A DNA stretch of 49,035 nucleotides from Fimbriimonas sp. (GCA_030447945.1 JAUJNV010000004.1:1-49035), one strand, 5' to 3'. Counted from the first letter of the stretch, positions 18,284 to 27,679 are shown. Notes: a model not told the origin generated them from the sequence alone. A program made the numbers and translations.

Positions 18284-19297
18284 TCAGCCGAGCTTCCGAA
18301 CGGCGGCCACGACGTCGTTTTCGTCCGGGATGCACTGCAGCTCGAGCACGCGCGCGTAGGGCATCGGGACGTTCAGTCCGCCCACTCGGCTCACGGGAGC
18401 GTCTAGGTCGTCGAAGCAGTCTTCGCCGATTCGTGCCGCGATCTCTGCGCCGAAGCCGCCGCTGCGCCAGTCCTCGTAAACCACGACCGCGCGATGCGTC
18501 TTTTGCACCGAACGGTAGATCGTCTCCGTGTCCAGCGGCAGCAGCGAGCGGACGTCTACGACCTCCACGTCAATGCCGTCCTTCACCAGAATCTCCGCGG
18601 CGGCGAGGTTAACGTGGGTCATGCGCGAGTAGCCGACGAGCGAGAGGTCCTTCCCCTCCTTAAGGATCTGGGCTTTGCCGAAGGGGACGGTGAACGCCGG
18701 ATCCTCGGGCACCTCGCCCTTCAGTCCGTACAGGCCCGGATTCTCGCAGAAGATGACGGGGTTGTCGTCCCGGACCGCCGTCTTCAGCATGCCGTACACG
18801 TCGGCCGCCGTCGCCGGGGCGACAACCTTCAGACCGGGACAGTGGGCGTACCAGCCCTCCATCGAGTGCGAATGCTGCGCGCTGAGCTGCTTCGCCGCTC
18901 CGCTGGGGCCACGGACCACCAGAGGAACCTTGATGCTGCCGCCCGTCATGTAGTGGATCTTCGCGGCGTGGTTGATAATCTGATCCAGCGCAAGAATCGA
19001 GAAGCTCATCGTCATCATCTCGACGATGGGCCGCAGGCCTGTCATCGCGGCGCCGATGGCGATCCCCGTGAAGCCCGCCTCCGTAATCGGCGTATCGACC
19101 ACGCGGCGCGTACCGAACCGGGGAAGCAGACCCTTCGTGACCTTGAAAGTGCCCTCGTAGCGCCCGATGTCTTCGCCCATGATGAAGACGTCGTCGTCCC
19201 GCTCCATCTCATCGATGATGCTCTTCTGGAGGGCATCGCGGTAGCTCATGACACTGGTCGAAGCGGCGGTCGAAGTAGGATTCGCAACGGCGGCCAT
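18284..19297 (-). CDS. pdhB: pyruvate/2-oxoacid dehydrogenase E1 beta subunit
   Basis: Forms the alpha2-beta2 E1 component that decarboxylates pyruvate (or branched 2-oxoacids) with thiamine diphosphate. At 337 residues it has family length. Conserved blocks are FIMGEDIGRYEGTFKVTKGL, DTPITEAGFTGIAIGAAM, FSILALDQIINHAAK, VVRGPSGAAKQLSAQHSHSME (substrate and cofactor contact) and VVDVRSLLPLDTETI. An open frame continues upstream but is a shadow of pdhA; the true start is the ATG at 19295-19297, overlapping the pdhA stop (TAATG). The E2 and E3 genes are not in the window, so the substrate (pyruvate versus branched-chain) is set by similarity only. Confidence 0.9.
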   Translation of the reverse strand: MAAVANPTSTAASTSVMSYRDALQKSIIDEMERDDDVFIMGEDIGRYEGTFKVTKGLLPRFGTRRVVDTPITEAGFTGIAIGAAMTGLRPIVEMMTMSFSILALDQIINHAAKIHYMTGGSIKVPLVVRGPSGAAKQLSAQHSHSMEGWYAHCPGLKVVAPATAADVYGMLKTAVRDDNPVIFCENPGLYGLKGEVPEDPAFTVPFGKAQILKEGKDLSLVGYSRMTHVNLAAAEILVKDGIDVEVVDVRSLLPLDTETIYRSVQKTHRAVVVYEDWRSGGFGAEIAARIGEDCFDDLDAPVSRVGGLNVPMPYARVLELQCIPDENDVVAAVRKLG

Positions 19298-20313
19298 TAG
19301 TGCCCCACCTCCGGGCCCATGTCGGTGTAGACGTTGGCATAGACGTCCCCGGGTTCGGGGAAGGGAGAGGCGTCGGCGGCGTCGTAGATCTTCTCGACCT
19401 GCTCCTGGATCTCGGCGTCGATGGCCTCCATCTTCTCCTGCGTCATCGTGTTCGTCTGCAGCAGGAGAGTCTCCAGTCGCTTGACCGGATCGCGCTCCAG
19501 ATTGCGCTCCTCTTCCTCCTTCGTCCGGTAGAGCTGGCGGTCGTTGTCCGCCGCTCCGTGCCCCGCGTATCGGTAGCACATCGCCTCGATCAGGGCCGGT
19601 GTCTTGTTCTCGCGGACCCAGTCGACGACCTCTTGCGCCTTCTGCTTGGTCTCGATCACGTCCATCGAGTCCACCCGCTCGCACCGCATTCCGAACGGAA
19701 TGCCGCGCTTCCACAGCTCCGTCTCCGACGCGTGGAACTCCAGCCGGGTGCCCATGGCGAACTCGTTGTTCTCGATAATGAAAATGCAGGGCAGATCGTA
19801 GAGTTCCGCCATGTTCAGCGTCTCGAAGACGACCCCCTGGTTCGAGGCGCCGTCGCCGAGGAAGTTCAGGGTCACCCGGTCGTCGTTCCGGTACCGCGAG
19901 GCGAAGGCCAGCCCTCCGCCGAGGGGGACGTGGCCCCCGACGATGCCCCAGCCTCCGAAGAAACCGTTCGCGGGATCGTAGATGTGCATCGAGCCCCCCT
20001 TGCCCTGGCTCGTGCCCCCGCTCCGGCCCATGACCTCGGCCATCACGGCGACCGGGTCGGTGCCCAGGAGCAGCGCGTGCGCGTGGTCCCGGTAGGCGGT
20101 GATCACATAGTCGTGGCCCATCCGGATCGACCGGAGCCAGCCCACGGCGAGCGCTTCCATGCCGATATACACGTGCATGTAGCCGCCGGCCTTGCCCTGG
20201 CGATAGGCGAGGTTGCACTTCTCCTCGAAGTGCCGGATGAAGAGCATGTCGCGGTAATACTGTTCGAGTTCCGCGGGCGATTCCGTAAAGGTCTGCGGGG
20301 CCTGTTGTGCCAA
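19297..20313 (-). CDS. pdhA: pyruvate dehydrogenase E1 alpha subunit
   Basis: Thiamine-diphosphate-binding subunit of E1. The cofactor motif is GDGASNQGVVFETLNMAELYDLP..IIENN (GDG followed by about 27 residues and NN). The phosphorylation-loop region YRYAGHGAADN and the N-terminal RHFEEKCNLAYRQGKAGGYMHVYIGMEA are typical; the GGSMH block lines the active site. It has 338 residues and an intact frame. It starts with TTG at 20313, directly behind a stop, with AGGAA six bases upstream as ribosome site. The stop TAA overlaps the pdhB ATG, so the two subunits are made in step. Confidence 0.9.
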   Translation of the reverse strand: MAQQAPQTFTESPAELEQYYRDMLFIRHFEEKCNLAYRQGKAGGYMHVYIGMEALAVGWLRSIRMGHDYVITAYRDHAHALLLGTDPVAVMAEVMGRSGGTSQGKGGSMHIYDPANGFFGGWGIVGGHVPLGGGLAFASRYRNDDRVTLNFLGDGASNQGVVFETLNMAELYDLPCIFIIENNEFAMGTRLEFHASETELWKRGIPFGMRCERVDSMDVIETKQKAQEVVDWVRENKTPALIEAMCYRYAGHGAADNDRQLYRTKEEEERNLERDPVKRLETLLLQTNTMTQEKMEAIDAEIQEQVEKIYDAADASPFPEPGDVYANVYTDMGPEVGH

Positions 20314-20477
20314 GTTAGGTTCCTCGTACTGAAGGGCGGATCCGGCGCTGGAGCCGCCGGAATGATACCTCCCGCCTTCCTACGGCCCGGAGAGGCAAGG
20401 GGTTTTTCCGGCGTCGACGGCGCCAACGAGAAAGATAAGGGCTCTTCAACGCGTAGCACGCGTAACGGAGCGCAATG

Positions 20478-21581
20478 CTACCGCCGCTTTAGCTCCAGCG
20501 CGGCCATGAAATACCCCCGCGCGGCGCTCGCCTGGTCGATGAGGCTGAACTTCTCTAGGGGCTTCTCGACGATCCGGTCCCACCGCCCGGGGTAGTGCCC
20601 GCTCGCGTCCCTTCCCTTCTCATGCAGGAAGCTCAGTCCCTGGAGCATGGCCGCTCGCGTTGCGGGCGCTCGTTGACCCGTGTGGCGGCGCTTGTAGATC
20701 CACGACTCCATGAGCAGGTGCGCGAACTTTCCCTCGTCCTTCAGCGCTCCGCCCGCCCACTTCTTCAGGCTCGCCGCCTCGGCCTCACGCGCGTCCCGAA
20801 GGTAGATCGGGTTCTTCGTCGCCCCGTACAGCATCGCCGCGGATCGGATCATCAGGCCGGTGTTGTAGGACCACTTCGTTTTATCGACCCGGCCGTCCAG
20901 GCCCACGCCGTCCCAGTACAGCCCATCCTCCGAGTCGCGAAGGTTTCGGCGCGTCCAAGCGTAGATGCGTTGCGCGGCGGCGAGGCTCCGCGCGCTCTTC
21001 GTGTGCTTCCACACGGCGAGCGCTGCCGCGACGCTCGGACCGTTGGAGCAGGTGTTCTTGCCTGGCTGTTCGTTCGGCCCGTAGTTCTCCTTCCAGTAGA
21101 TGCCGCCTCCCAGCTTCGCGTCTTCACCGCTGAAGACGTACCGTAGGGTCTTCTTCGCGTGCTCGAGGTACTTGGCGTCACCGAGGACCTCGTGCGTCTC
21201 CACCAGCGCGAGCACCATCCAGGCGTTGTCGTCGTAATACCGGTCCGTCGGCTTGGGCACCGGCCACACGTCGAATCCAGCGACCGGTCCGGCCCCGTTC
21301 CAATACACCTGCACCGCGTCCGCGTACTCCCGGAGCCACGGCTTGAACTTCCGATCGACCCGCGCCCCTGCATTCAGCGCGGAGAGCATGACGCCGCAGC
21401 CCCAGTTGAACGCGGGTTGCTTCGGCGGCTCGCCCACCTTGGCTTCCTCGCCGTACAGCTTCCGGTTGGGCATGTACAGATCCTTCCGAATCTGCTCCAG
21501 GGTCTCCCTTCCCCTTTGAGTGAGTTGCTCGACCGTGGGGGAAGGAGCTGTCAGGAGAACGGCGCACAGCGAGGCGAGCAT
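20478..21581 (-). CDS. glycoside hydrolase family 76-like protein (alpha-1,6-mannanase type)
   Basis: A 367-residue protein with a short signal peptide (MLASLCAVLLTAPS) and an (alpha/alpha)6-barrel. The paired aspartates characteristic of GH76 are in YYDDNAW (near residue 117). Further family blocks are FNWGCGVMLSAL, GGGIYWKENYGPNEQPGKNTCSNGP (in pieces) and WSYNTGLMIRSAAMLY. GH76 enzymes cut alpha-1,6-mannan. Export suggests it acts in the periplasm or outside. It lies upstream of pdhA on the same strand (165 bases apart) but has no obvious metabolic link to it. The frame is intact. Confidence 0.82.
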   Translation of the reverse strand: MLASLCAVLLTAPSPTVEQLTQRGRETLEQIRKDLYMPNRKLYGEEAKVGEPPKQPAFNWGCGVMLSALNAGARVDRKFKPWLREYADAVQVYWNGAGPVAGFDVWPVPKPTDRYYDDNAWMVLALVETHEVLGDAKYLEHAKKTLRYVFSGEDAKLGGGIYWKENYGPNEQPGKNTCSNGPSVAAALAVWKHTKSARSLAAAQRIYAWTRRNLRDSEDGLYWDGVGLDGRVDKTKWSYNTGLMIRSAAMLYGATKNPIYLRDAREAEAASLKKWAGGALKDEGKFAHLLMESWIYKRRHTGQRAPATRAAMLQGLSFLHEKGRDASGHYPGRWDRIVEKPLEKFSLIDQASAARGYFMAALELKRR

Positions 21582-21742
21582 GATCTATAGAGACGCCCGG
21601 CCACGGTTCGCCCGTCACCGGCCCGTATTTCTCTTTCGACGGCACACAGACTTCTCCTATAGTGTCGAGTAAGCGGGGTTCGGGCACTTCCGGTGGTTCC
21701 GCAGTTTCGCGCGTGGTCAAAAATAGTCTTCCAAGGAGACAG

Positions 21743-22727
21743 ATGAAAAGGTCGATCCTGATTGTCGTTGCCGGCTCATTCGCATTGGTCCTCTCCTGCG
21801 GCCAGCGTGGTGGTAACGCCCCGCCATCCAGGGGCGTCGCCGTCTTAGTACCGCGCCTTGAGATCCACCGGCGCGACCCCGGCAGGAAATCGAGCACCGA
21901 TCAGGTGTACCTGAGGACACAGCAGCAAGCTTCGGCGCTGGCTGAAAAAGCGTCGCCCCTCAGAGGGTCGACGGCCCGCCCCAGCACCGAGCTGTCCCAT
22001 CCGGTTTACTTCAAGAAGAAGCAGCAAGCCGAGGCGCTATATCGTGAGGCCGGTCGAGCGCGGGCTCGCGGCGACGTGCATGGGGCTTTGAGCCTCTACC
22101 GTCGGTCAATTGAATTGCGCGAGAGCGCCCTCTTACGTTTGGACGTCGCGACCTTGCTTGACGAGAGTGGGCGCAAGAGGGAAGCGCTGGAGGAGTACGA
22201 CACGCTGTACAGCGACTCTTTACGCGGGGAGGGGCACCTACGAGACAGATCCTGTCCGGCTGGTCCCTACGCCCGCTTATTGACGGGGCTGGACGAGCGT
22301 GAGGCGACCGCGGTGTATCGGCAGATCCTGAAGGCCTACAGGCCGTCTTCGGGCGGCATCTTCCCCTGGTCAAGACGGATGTGGACGATCCGGTGGAAAT
22401 TGAGCAGTAGCGCACGTCGCCGAAGGGCCTGCAGTTAGGAACGCACGGCATGGAGGATGCCATGCTCAAACGCTATCAGGAGGCGGTGCGGATGCGGATT
22501 ACGCGCGTGCGTACTTCAGCCTAGGCTATGCCCTGATGGAGAACCGACGGCCGAAGGAAGCTGCCGCCGCGTACCGCAAGGCATACGACACAGGCGACCC
22601 CGCCGTGCGTAAGGCCGCGCGCCATGAACTCCGCACCCGCTTCTATAGGCATCCCGAGAGCGACGATCTGTTTCCTGAAGAGTCGGTGTTCAAAGACTAC
22701 CGCCAGAGCCCAGCGGCCGCCCCCTAG
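21743..22727 (+). CDS. TPR lipoprotein (frameshifted)
   Basis: Starts MKRSILIVVAGSFALVLSCG, a lipoprotein signal with the lipobox cysteine at residue 19, preceded by the ribosome site AAGGAGA. Tetratricopeptide-like helices follow: KKQQAEALYREAGRARARGDVHGALSLYRRSIEL (in pieces) and LLDESGRKREALEEYDTLY. After frame changes near 22350-22500 come YFSLGYALMENRRPKEAAAAYRKAYDTGD and a C-terminus ending at 22727. The whole is about 325 residues. It is probably membrane-anchored in the periplasm and binds protein partners. It is divergent from the GH76 gene. A run of nine T follows the stop, without a hairpin before it. Confidence 0.68.
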
Positions 22728-22739
22728 GTTTTTTTTTCC

Positions 22740-22836
22740 GTGGCACCGGCAGGAATACCGGTGATCTAAGCTCGTGGCACCGGCACTTGCCGGTGATGTG
22801 GAAATGAGGGATCACCGGCAGGAGTGCCGGTGCCAC
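22740..22836. repeat. three GTGGCACCGGCA palindromic units
   Basis: Units at 22740-22765 and 22774-22797 are direct; the unit at 22811-22836 is inverted. Each reads GTGGCACCGGCA, a short variable middle, then (T/A)(A/G)CCGGTGAT, so each is itself a small palindrome (CACCGGCA/TGCCGGTG). The second and third form a long hairpin with a 13-base loop. They fill the gap between the TPR lipoprotein and the next gene. This is the organisation of a REP-type dispersed repeat. Confidence 0.75.
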
Positions 22837-22901
22837 GGGAGTAGGAGGGCTTGCCAAACAAGGCGTAGGACCGGTGCCGGTCTGGAAGGCATAATCGCCG
22901 G

Positions 22902-24251
22902 GTGTCACGGTGGAGCCTCGCCTTGCTTGGCGGCGCTGCGTGCGTACCTATCCTCCTCGCGCGCTCCGCCGCCCTGCTCTTAGGAAGACAGCGACACGGC
23001 CGTGCTTTTGATGAAGATCCGGGAGCGGCAGGCCCCCTGAGCTGGTTCGGGGGCGACTGGCCGCTGGAGAACCACTTCTACCGGCCCGTGTCCACTCGCC
23101 TTCGAGACGGATAACCGCCTTCACGGGCAAAAGCGCGGCCGGCTACGGGCTCACGAACGCGCTGCTGTGCGTCGCGTGCGTCCTCCTGCTGCTCTGGTTC
23201 GGCCGGGAGCTGACGGACAGTGCCCTCGTGGGAGGCTCCGCCGGCGGTGCTCTTCGCCCTATGGCACACGGGCTGGGGCTCCTGGCTTGCGGCGCTTGCG
23301 TGGCCCCTCGCCCTGCTCGTGCTGATCATCGGCGCCCTGCGCCACCGGCGGAATCTACGCAGCTACCTGCCCGCGTTCGTCGTCGTCTCTACCTCGGCTG
23401 GGAACTCGTGGGACGAGCCCTTGCAGATGCGGATGATCCAGTGGTTGGCCGGGACGGACCGCGTCCGCGATTGTAGCTTGCGCTGGCGGCGCTCGCCGCC
23501 TACGCGCGGTACGAGCGCCTGGCGCCACGTTGCGGACTAAGGCCGAGCCGGGGCCGCTCGACCTGCCCGCGACGAGGAGCACCGCCGCCCCGAGGGTCGA
23601 GGAGGGAATCCCACCGGGTGGGCCATCTTCAGCGTCCTTGGCGTCGCGCTGGCGCTGGGTAGCTACGAGCAGGCGGTGATGCTCCCGGCGGCGTTGCTCG
23701 GAGTCGCGCTGACGATGCGCTGGAGGGGCTACGCCGTTCGCTGGGGGTGGCAGGCGGCGTTCTGGGGGATGCTCGGCGGTTACCTGCTGCTGCGGAGCCG
23801 GATCGTGCCCACGGCGCCTTCGGGCTACCAGCTCCAACAGCTTCGCAGCGGCAGCGGCTACCTGATAGATCTGGCGAACTATGCGCTTCCCGTCGCCTCT
23901 GGCCTCGCGGGCTTCCTCACCGGTCTCTCCGCAGGACCCGGCATTCTGCTGTTCTCCGCGCCATGGGAATACATGCTCAGCCTCGCCGCCAACGTCACCG
24001 CCTTCGTTCAAGCTCGCCGGCACTGGGTACTCGCGCTCGCGGGGTGGGCGCTTTCGTTCCTTGCGTACCTGCCGATGGCCTGGCTCAACCAGTTCGACCA
24101 CTACCACTACTGGCCGATGGCGATGCGTACGCTTCTCGTCGTGGCGCTGGTCCGCGTGGCCGCCGAGTTGACGGTTACCGCGGTCGCGCCCCCAGGCCTT
24201 CGAGCGCCGCCACGGCCCGCTCCCGCACCTGGTTCGCTTCCTCGTCCGTGA
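22902..24251 (+). CDS. polytopic membrane protein, GT-C glycosyltransferase-like (frameshifted)
   Basis: Many hydrophobic segments in changing frames: WSLALLGGAACVPILLARS, LTNALLCVACVLLLLWF, LALLVLIIGAL, WAIFSVLGVALALGSYEQAVML, GMLGGYLLLRSRI, LALAGWALSFLAYLPMAW and more. An early ENHFYRPVST recalls the 'xFRPxxTL' loop of GT-C enzymes and eukaryotic TMTC-like proteins, which glycosylate from lipid-linked sugars on the outer face of the inner membrane. At least four frame changes occur. The GTG start at 22902 is the first in frame but is not supported by a ribosome site. The 3' end overlaps the end of the convergent pheT gene by 77 bases and may be wrong. Confidence is higher for a membrane protein than for the enzyme class. 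Confidence 0.5.
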
Positions 24252-26217
24252 GGTTCTCGCCCATCTTGCGAAGCTGGAGCGAGAGGGTCAGCGAGCGCCT
24301 CCCCTCCGGAATCCCCGGCCCCTCGTAAACGTCCGCCAGCCACTGCCGCTCCAGTATCTCGCCGCAAGCTTCGTCGATCTTCGCCCGAACCGTCTGGTAC
24401 GGAAGCGTCATCTCGACTTCCACCGAGATGTCGCGCCGGACGGCGGGGTTCCGACTCAGAGGCCGAAATTCCAGCGCCGCCTCGCGCGCCTCGTAGGCTT
24501 CGCGCAGCATCAGTTCGGCGACGCAGGTCTCTTCCGGGAGCCCACACGCCTCCGCCGCGTCAGGGTGGAGCTGACCCATCCGTCCGACCGGCAGGCTGCC
24601 GGAGAAGAGTTCCGCCTGCCGAGTAGGGTGAAGACGGGGATCCGGCTCGGTAGGCGGCTGCAACCGCAAGAGGAGCCCGGTACTCTCCGCGATCTCCTCG
24701 ATGGTTCCCTTCAGGGTGAAGAAGCCCGCCGAAGGAGGCTCCTTCGCGGTCCAGCCTGCCGCCTCTAGGGCGCCGGCGGAGAGGAGGGCAAGGTGAGGCA
24801 CCTCGATGTAGGGCCCTTCGCGGCGGCCGAAGACGTGGCCGATCTCGAATAGATGCGCCGTCCGCGCGCCGTTCCGCCGGGCGGCGTCGGCGAGTGACGG
24901 GAGGAGAGAGTCGCGCAGGAGCGCCGTCTCCGGCGAGGAGGGGTTTCGCGGGCCGATCCGCTCCAAGGCGTTCTCGTCCAGCGGGTGCGCGTCGCGCAAG
25001 GAATGGCTGATCGCCTGCGCGAAGCCCGTCCGAAGGGCCGCTTCGCGCACGGCGTCCGTCCAAAGCTCGAACCCCTGCGGCCCGCCGAGAGTCGTCGTCC
25101 CCTGCGGCAGGAGTTCCGGGATCCTCTCGTAGCCGTGGACGCGCCCAAGCTCCTCGATCAGGTCCTCCTCCCGCACCACGTCCGGCCGCCAGGTGGGGGG
25201 AGTCACCGCCGCGCTCTCCTCGTCAACCACAAACCCGAGCTTGCTTAAGTAGCCGCGCGCTTGTTCGGCGGTGATCGGCATCCCCAGGAGCCGCTCTGCC
25301 CGCTCTAGCCTCAGTGGAATCGGAGAAGGCCGAACGATCTCGCTCCGAGCGTCGATGAGGCCCGAGACGGGGCTGCTCCCGCCCGATTCACGCAGTAGAT
25401 CGGCGAACCGCAGGAGCGCCGCCGCGACCAGCTCCGGGTCCACGCTCCGCTCGAAGCGGTAAGAAGCCTCCGTGGAGAGCCCCAACTGCTTCCGGGTGCG
25501 CCGGACCGACGTGTTGCGGAAGTGAGCCGACTCCAAGAGAACGCGCATCGTCCCTTTATCGACTTCAGTCTCCGCCCCGCCCATGACTCCCGCCGCCGCG
25601 ACGGGCCGCTCCGCGTCGCAGATCATCGTCTGCTCCGAGCGTAGCTTATGCGTGACGCCGTCGAGCGTCGTCAACTCCTCCCCCTCTCGGGCATTGCGCA
25701 CCACGATCCGCCGACCCCGGAGCTTGTCGAAGTCGAACGCGTGCAGCGGCTGCCCCTGCTCCAGCATCACGTAGTTCGTGAGATCGACCAATAAGGAGAT
25801 CGGTCGCATCCCCGCCTGCGTGAGCCGGCGGCGGATCCACTCCGGCGCTTGGCCGTTCGCCACGTTGTCGAAGAGCAGGCAGGCGTACCGATCGCAGTCC
25901 GGCGATTCCAGCGTCACCGACGTCAGCTCGTGAATCTTCCCTTCGGTGCTCGGCTCGTACCCGAAAAGGCGGCTCGAAGCCTCATACAGCGCCGTCGGGC
26001 TCGCCTCAGAATCCTTCGCCAGAACCTCGCGCGCCAAGCCGAGCAGCGAGAGCCCGTCGCCGCGGTTGCTCACGACCTTGATGTCGAGCACCGGCTCCCC
26101 CAGCCCCTCCTCGATCCCCTCCAGCTCGAATCCGGCCATGGTGAGCAGATCCCCCACGCCCTCGGCGTCGAGTCGCGTGTTCACCAGGTCGAGCAGCATG
26201 GAGTAGGAGAACTTCAT
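24175..26217 (-). CDS. pheT: phenylalanine-tRNA ligase beta subunit, short form without EMAP domain
   Basis: Beta subunit of the alpha2-beta2 enzyme that charges tRNA-Phe. The chain starts MKFSYSMLLDLV and reaches FELEGIEEG near residue 40. It then goes directly to VLDIKVVSNRGDGLSLLGLAREV, which in E. coli PheT lies near residue 155; the tRNA-binding (EMAP/OB) insert of about 110 residues is absent without any frame break. B3/B4 (ISLLVDLTNYVMLEQGQPLHAFD in pieces), B5, the catalytic-like B6/B7 and the ferredoxin-like B8 domain (SRNPAVRRDISVEVE) follow to the end. About 680 residues against about 795. An extension of 26 residues upstream is open but the ATG at 26217 matches the family start. 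Confidence 0.9.
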   Translation of the reverse strand: MKFSYSMLLDLVNTRLDAEGVGDLLTMAGFELEGIEEGLGEPVLDIKVVSNRGDGLSLLGLAREVLAKDSEASPTALYEASSRLFGYEPSTEGKIHELTSVTLESPDCDRYACLLFDNVANGQAPEWIRRRLTQAGMRPISLLVDLTNYVMLEQGQPLHAFDFDKLRGRRIVVRNAREGEELTTLDGVTHKLRSEQTMICDAERPVAAAGVMGGAETEVDKGTMRVLLESAHFRNTSVRRTRKQLGLSTEASYRFERSVDPELVAAALLRFADLLRESGGSSPVSGLIDARSEIVRPSPIPLRLERAERLLGMPITAEQARGYLSKLGFVVDEESAAVTPPTWRPDVVREEDLIEELGRVHGYERIPELLPQGTTTLGGPQGFELWTDAVREAALRTGFAQAISHSLRDAHPLDENALERIGPRNPSSPETALLRDSLLPSLADAARRNGARTAHLFEIGHVFGRREGPYIEVPHLALLSAGALEAAGWTAKEPPSAGFFTLKGTIEEIAESTGLLLRLQPPTEPDPRLHPTRQAELFSGSLPVGRMGQLHPDAAEACGLPEETCVAELMLREAYEAREAALEFRPLSRNPAVRRDISVEVEMTLPYQTVRAKIDEACGEILERQWLADVYEGPGIPEGRRSLTLSLQLRKMGENLTDEEANQVRERAVAALEGLGARPR

Positions 26218-26374
26218 CGGCGGACGCAGAGTGTACTTCTCGACGGTGGACGGTCGAACGTGACCCGGATCACATTCGTTCGCGACGAGAATCACGTCGC
26301 CGACGGAGACACCGGTTCACGATCTTCCTATCGGGCTGCGGCGCGCCACGGCCGGCCCGCAGGAGGCGAGGCAA

Positions 26375-26854
26375 GTGAATCACGAGGCGAGAAAGACGGC
26401 ATTGTTCATCCGGCTGGAGGATGCGATCGAGATGGATCGGGCGGCTCCCCTCTTCTCGAAGCTGTCGCAACTCCGAGCGACCCAGCAAGTGGTCATGGCC
26501 ACCGTCTTTTTCGACCCCCGAAGCGTCGGTCCGCGCGAAAGTGAAGCGCTCGCTCGCTGCTGGGAGTGCGGCATGACGCTGATCGCGCTAGGGCCCCGGA
26601 TCCAGCGCTACGACCCGAAGTCGGAAGACGTGTCCCCGCTGGAAGGGTACATGGCGGACATGATCGTCGCGCAATCGATCGGGCGAGTCGTGCTGCCCCG
26701 CCGGGATCTAGACTTCCTGCCCCTGGCGCATTCGCTCCAGGCGCTGGGTCTTCATGTCCAGTTCGGCGTCGGTGGGCTGCTGACGGGCCCACAGCGGGAC
26801 GAGCCAACGCCCGTGGCCCGCCGGCGCCCCTGGTCCCGGCCGATCCTGTGCTAA
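26375..26854 (+). CDS. NYN-like (LabA/DUF88-type) protein
   Basis: A 159-residue soluble protein. ALFIRLEDAIEM resembles the first strand of NYN-domain RNases (usually ALFIDxxN). MADMIVAQSIG followed by VVLPRRDLDFLPLAHSLQALGLHVQFG matches the later part (usually 'D..L..D', then 'SGDGDFxPLV..L...G..V'). Two of the usual acidic residues are changed (R in place of the first D; R-D in place of G-D), so nuclease activity is doubtful. The GTG start at 26375 has AGGAGG about ten bases upstream. It ends 22 bases before the Crp-like gene on the same strand, and both sit between pheS and pheT on the other strand. Confidence 0.5.
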   Translation: MNHEARKTALFIRLEDAIEMDRAAPLFSKLSQLRATQQVVMATVFFDPRSVGPRESEALARCWECGMTLIALGPRIQRYDPKSEDVSPLEGYMADMIVAQSIGRVVLPRRDLDFLPLAHSLQALGLHVQFGVGGLLTGPQRDEPTPVARRRPWSRPILC

Positions 26855-26863
26855 CCGGGGGCG

Positions 26864-26869
26864 TACACT
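26864..26869 (+). promoter_or_regulatory. -10 hexamer 7 bases before the Crp-like gene
   Basis: TACACT is followed by seven bases (gctcgct) and the ATG at 26877. There is no ribosome-binding site, so initiation on a leaderless mRNA is likely. No -35 consensus is visible at 17 bases. Confidence 0.45.
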
Positions 26870-26876
26870 GCTCGCT

Positions 26877-27572
26877 ATGGACGGAATGTCGCAACTGGCG
26901 GCGCAGCTCCAGGGGGTGCCTCTCTTCCGGGACCTCCGGCCGGCCCTCCTCGCGGAGCTCTCCCCCCGGTGCCGAAAGAGGCGCTTTCCGCCGGGCGAAA
27001 CGATCGTGCGTGAGGGCGACCCGGGCCGGACCCTCTTCGTGGTCCTCCGCGGACGGGTGGGGATTTTCAAGCTGAACGAGCGGGGCGAGAGAATTCACCT
27101 GAAAGACCTGGTGGCCGGAGACCACTTCGGCGAGATGGCCCTGCTGGACGGCGGGCCCCGCTCGTCGGATGTCGTGACGATCGATCCCACCGAGCTCCTG
27201 ATGCTCGACCAGGATGAATTCGTGCGCTGTCTCCAAATCTCCCCGGCCACGGCTCTGGAGATCCTGCGCACCCTCTGCCTGCGGCTGCGCCAGGCGGATG
27301 AGCGGCTTGGCTCCAGCCGGCCCGTCCGAGAGCGCCTCGCTCTCGTCCTTCTGGAGCTTTGCGCCTCCGCCTCGCCCGACGGGGCGCGGGAGAAAGGGCC
27401 TGTCCCACTCGACGTCTCGCGCCAGGCGCTCGCGGACCGGTGCCGCGCCAGGCGCGAAACTGGGAGCCGCGAGCTCGCCAACCTCCAGGAGGCGGGGGCC
27501 GTCCGCCTCTTGGGGCGTCGCATCCTTGTCCTTCCCCAGCGGCTGCGCTCCCTATGCGACGGCCCGGTCTAG
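26877..27572 (+). CDS. Crp/Fnr-family transcription regulator
   Basis: A 231-residue DNA-binding regulator. The cyclic-nucleotide-binding beta roll covers about residues 15-125 (VPLFRDLRPALL, FPPGETIVREGDPG, FVVLRGRVGIFKLNERG, GDHFGEMALLDGGPRSSDVV); FGEMALLDGGPRS matches the phosphate-binding cassette FGExxLL..xxRSA, so a nucleotide ligand is plausible. The dimerisation helix follows, then a winged helix (PLDVSRQALADRCRARRETGSRELANLQEAG in pieces, about residues 172-202). Cysteines for an Fe-S cluster as in Fnr are missing. It may control the neighbouring NYN-like gene or distant targets; no operator could be identified. The frame is intact. Confidence 0.88.
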   Translation: MDGMSQLAAQLQGVPLFRDLRPALLAELSPRCRKRRFPPGETIVREGDPGRTLFVVLRGRVGIFKLNERGERIHLKDLVAGDHFGEMALLDGGPRSSDVVTIDPTELLMLDQDEFVRCLQISPATALEILRTLCLRLRQADERLGSSRPVRERLALVLLELCASASPDGAREKGPVPLDVSRQALADRCRARRETGSRELANLQEAGAVRLLGRRILVLPQRLRSLCDGPV

Positions 27573-27679
27573 GCGTGGCCCGGGAGGAGGGTCGGAAGCG
27601 ACTACGGGGCGGTAGGGTACCTAAAACCGATGCCACGGACACTTCCCATCCGGGCGATCCGCGGGCGGAACCAGCGGGC

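Noticed and set aside
18284..20218. A 644-codon open frame on the minus strand that runs through pdhB and most of pdhA
   Set aside because: Only the downstream 337 codons are PdhB; the upstream part is the out-of-frame shadow of pdhA, which is itself intact in another frame.
22728..22737. Run of nine T after the TPR lipoprotein gene as a terminator
   Set aside because: No GC-rich stem precedes the run; the palindromic units lie after it and in the wrong order for a plus-strand terminator.
24175..24251. Overlap of the membrane protein gene with the end of pheT as a real antisense overlap
   Set aside because: The last residues of that frame are Pro/Arg/Ala-rich and unlike a membrane protein; a lost stop near 24175 is more likely.
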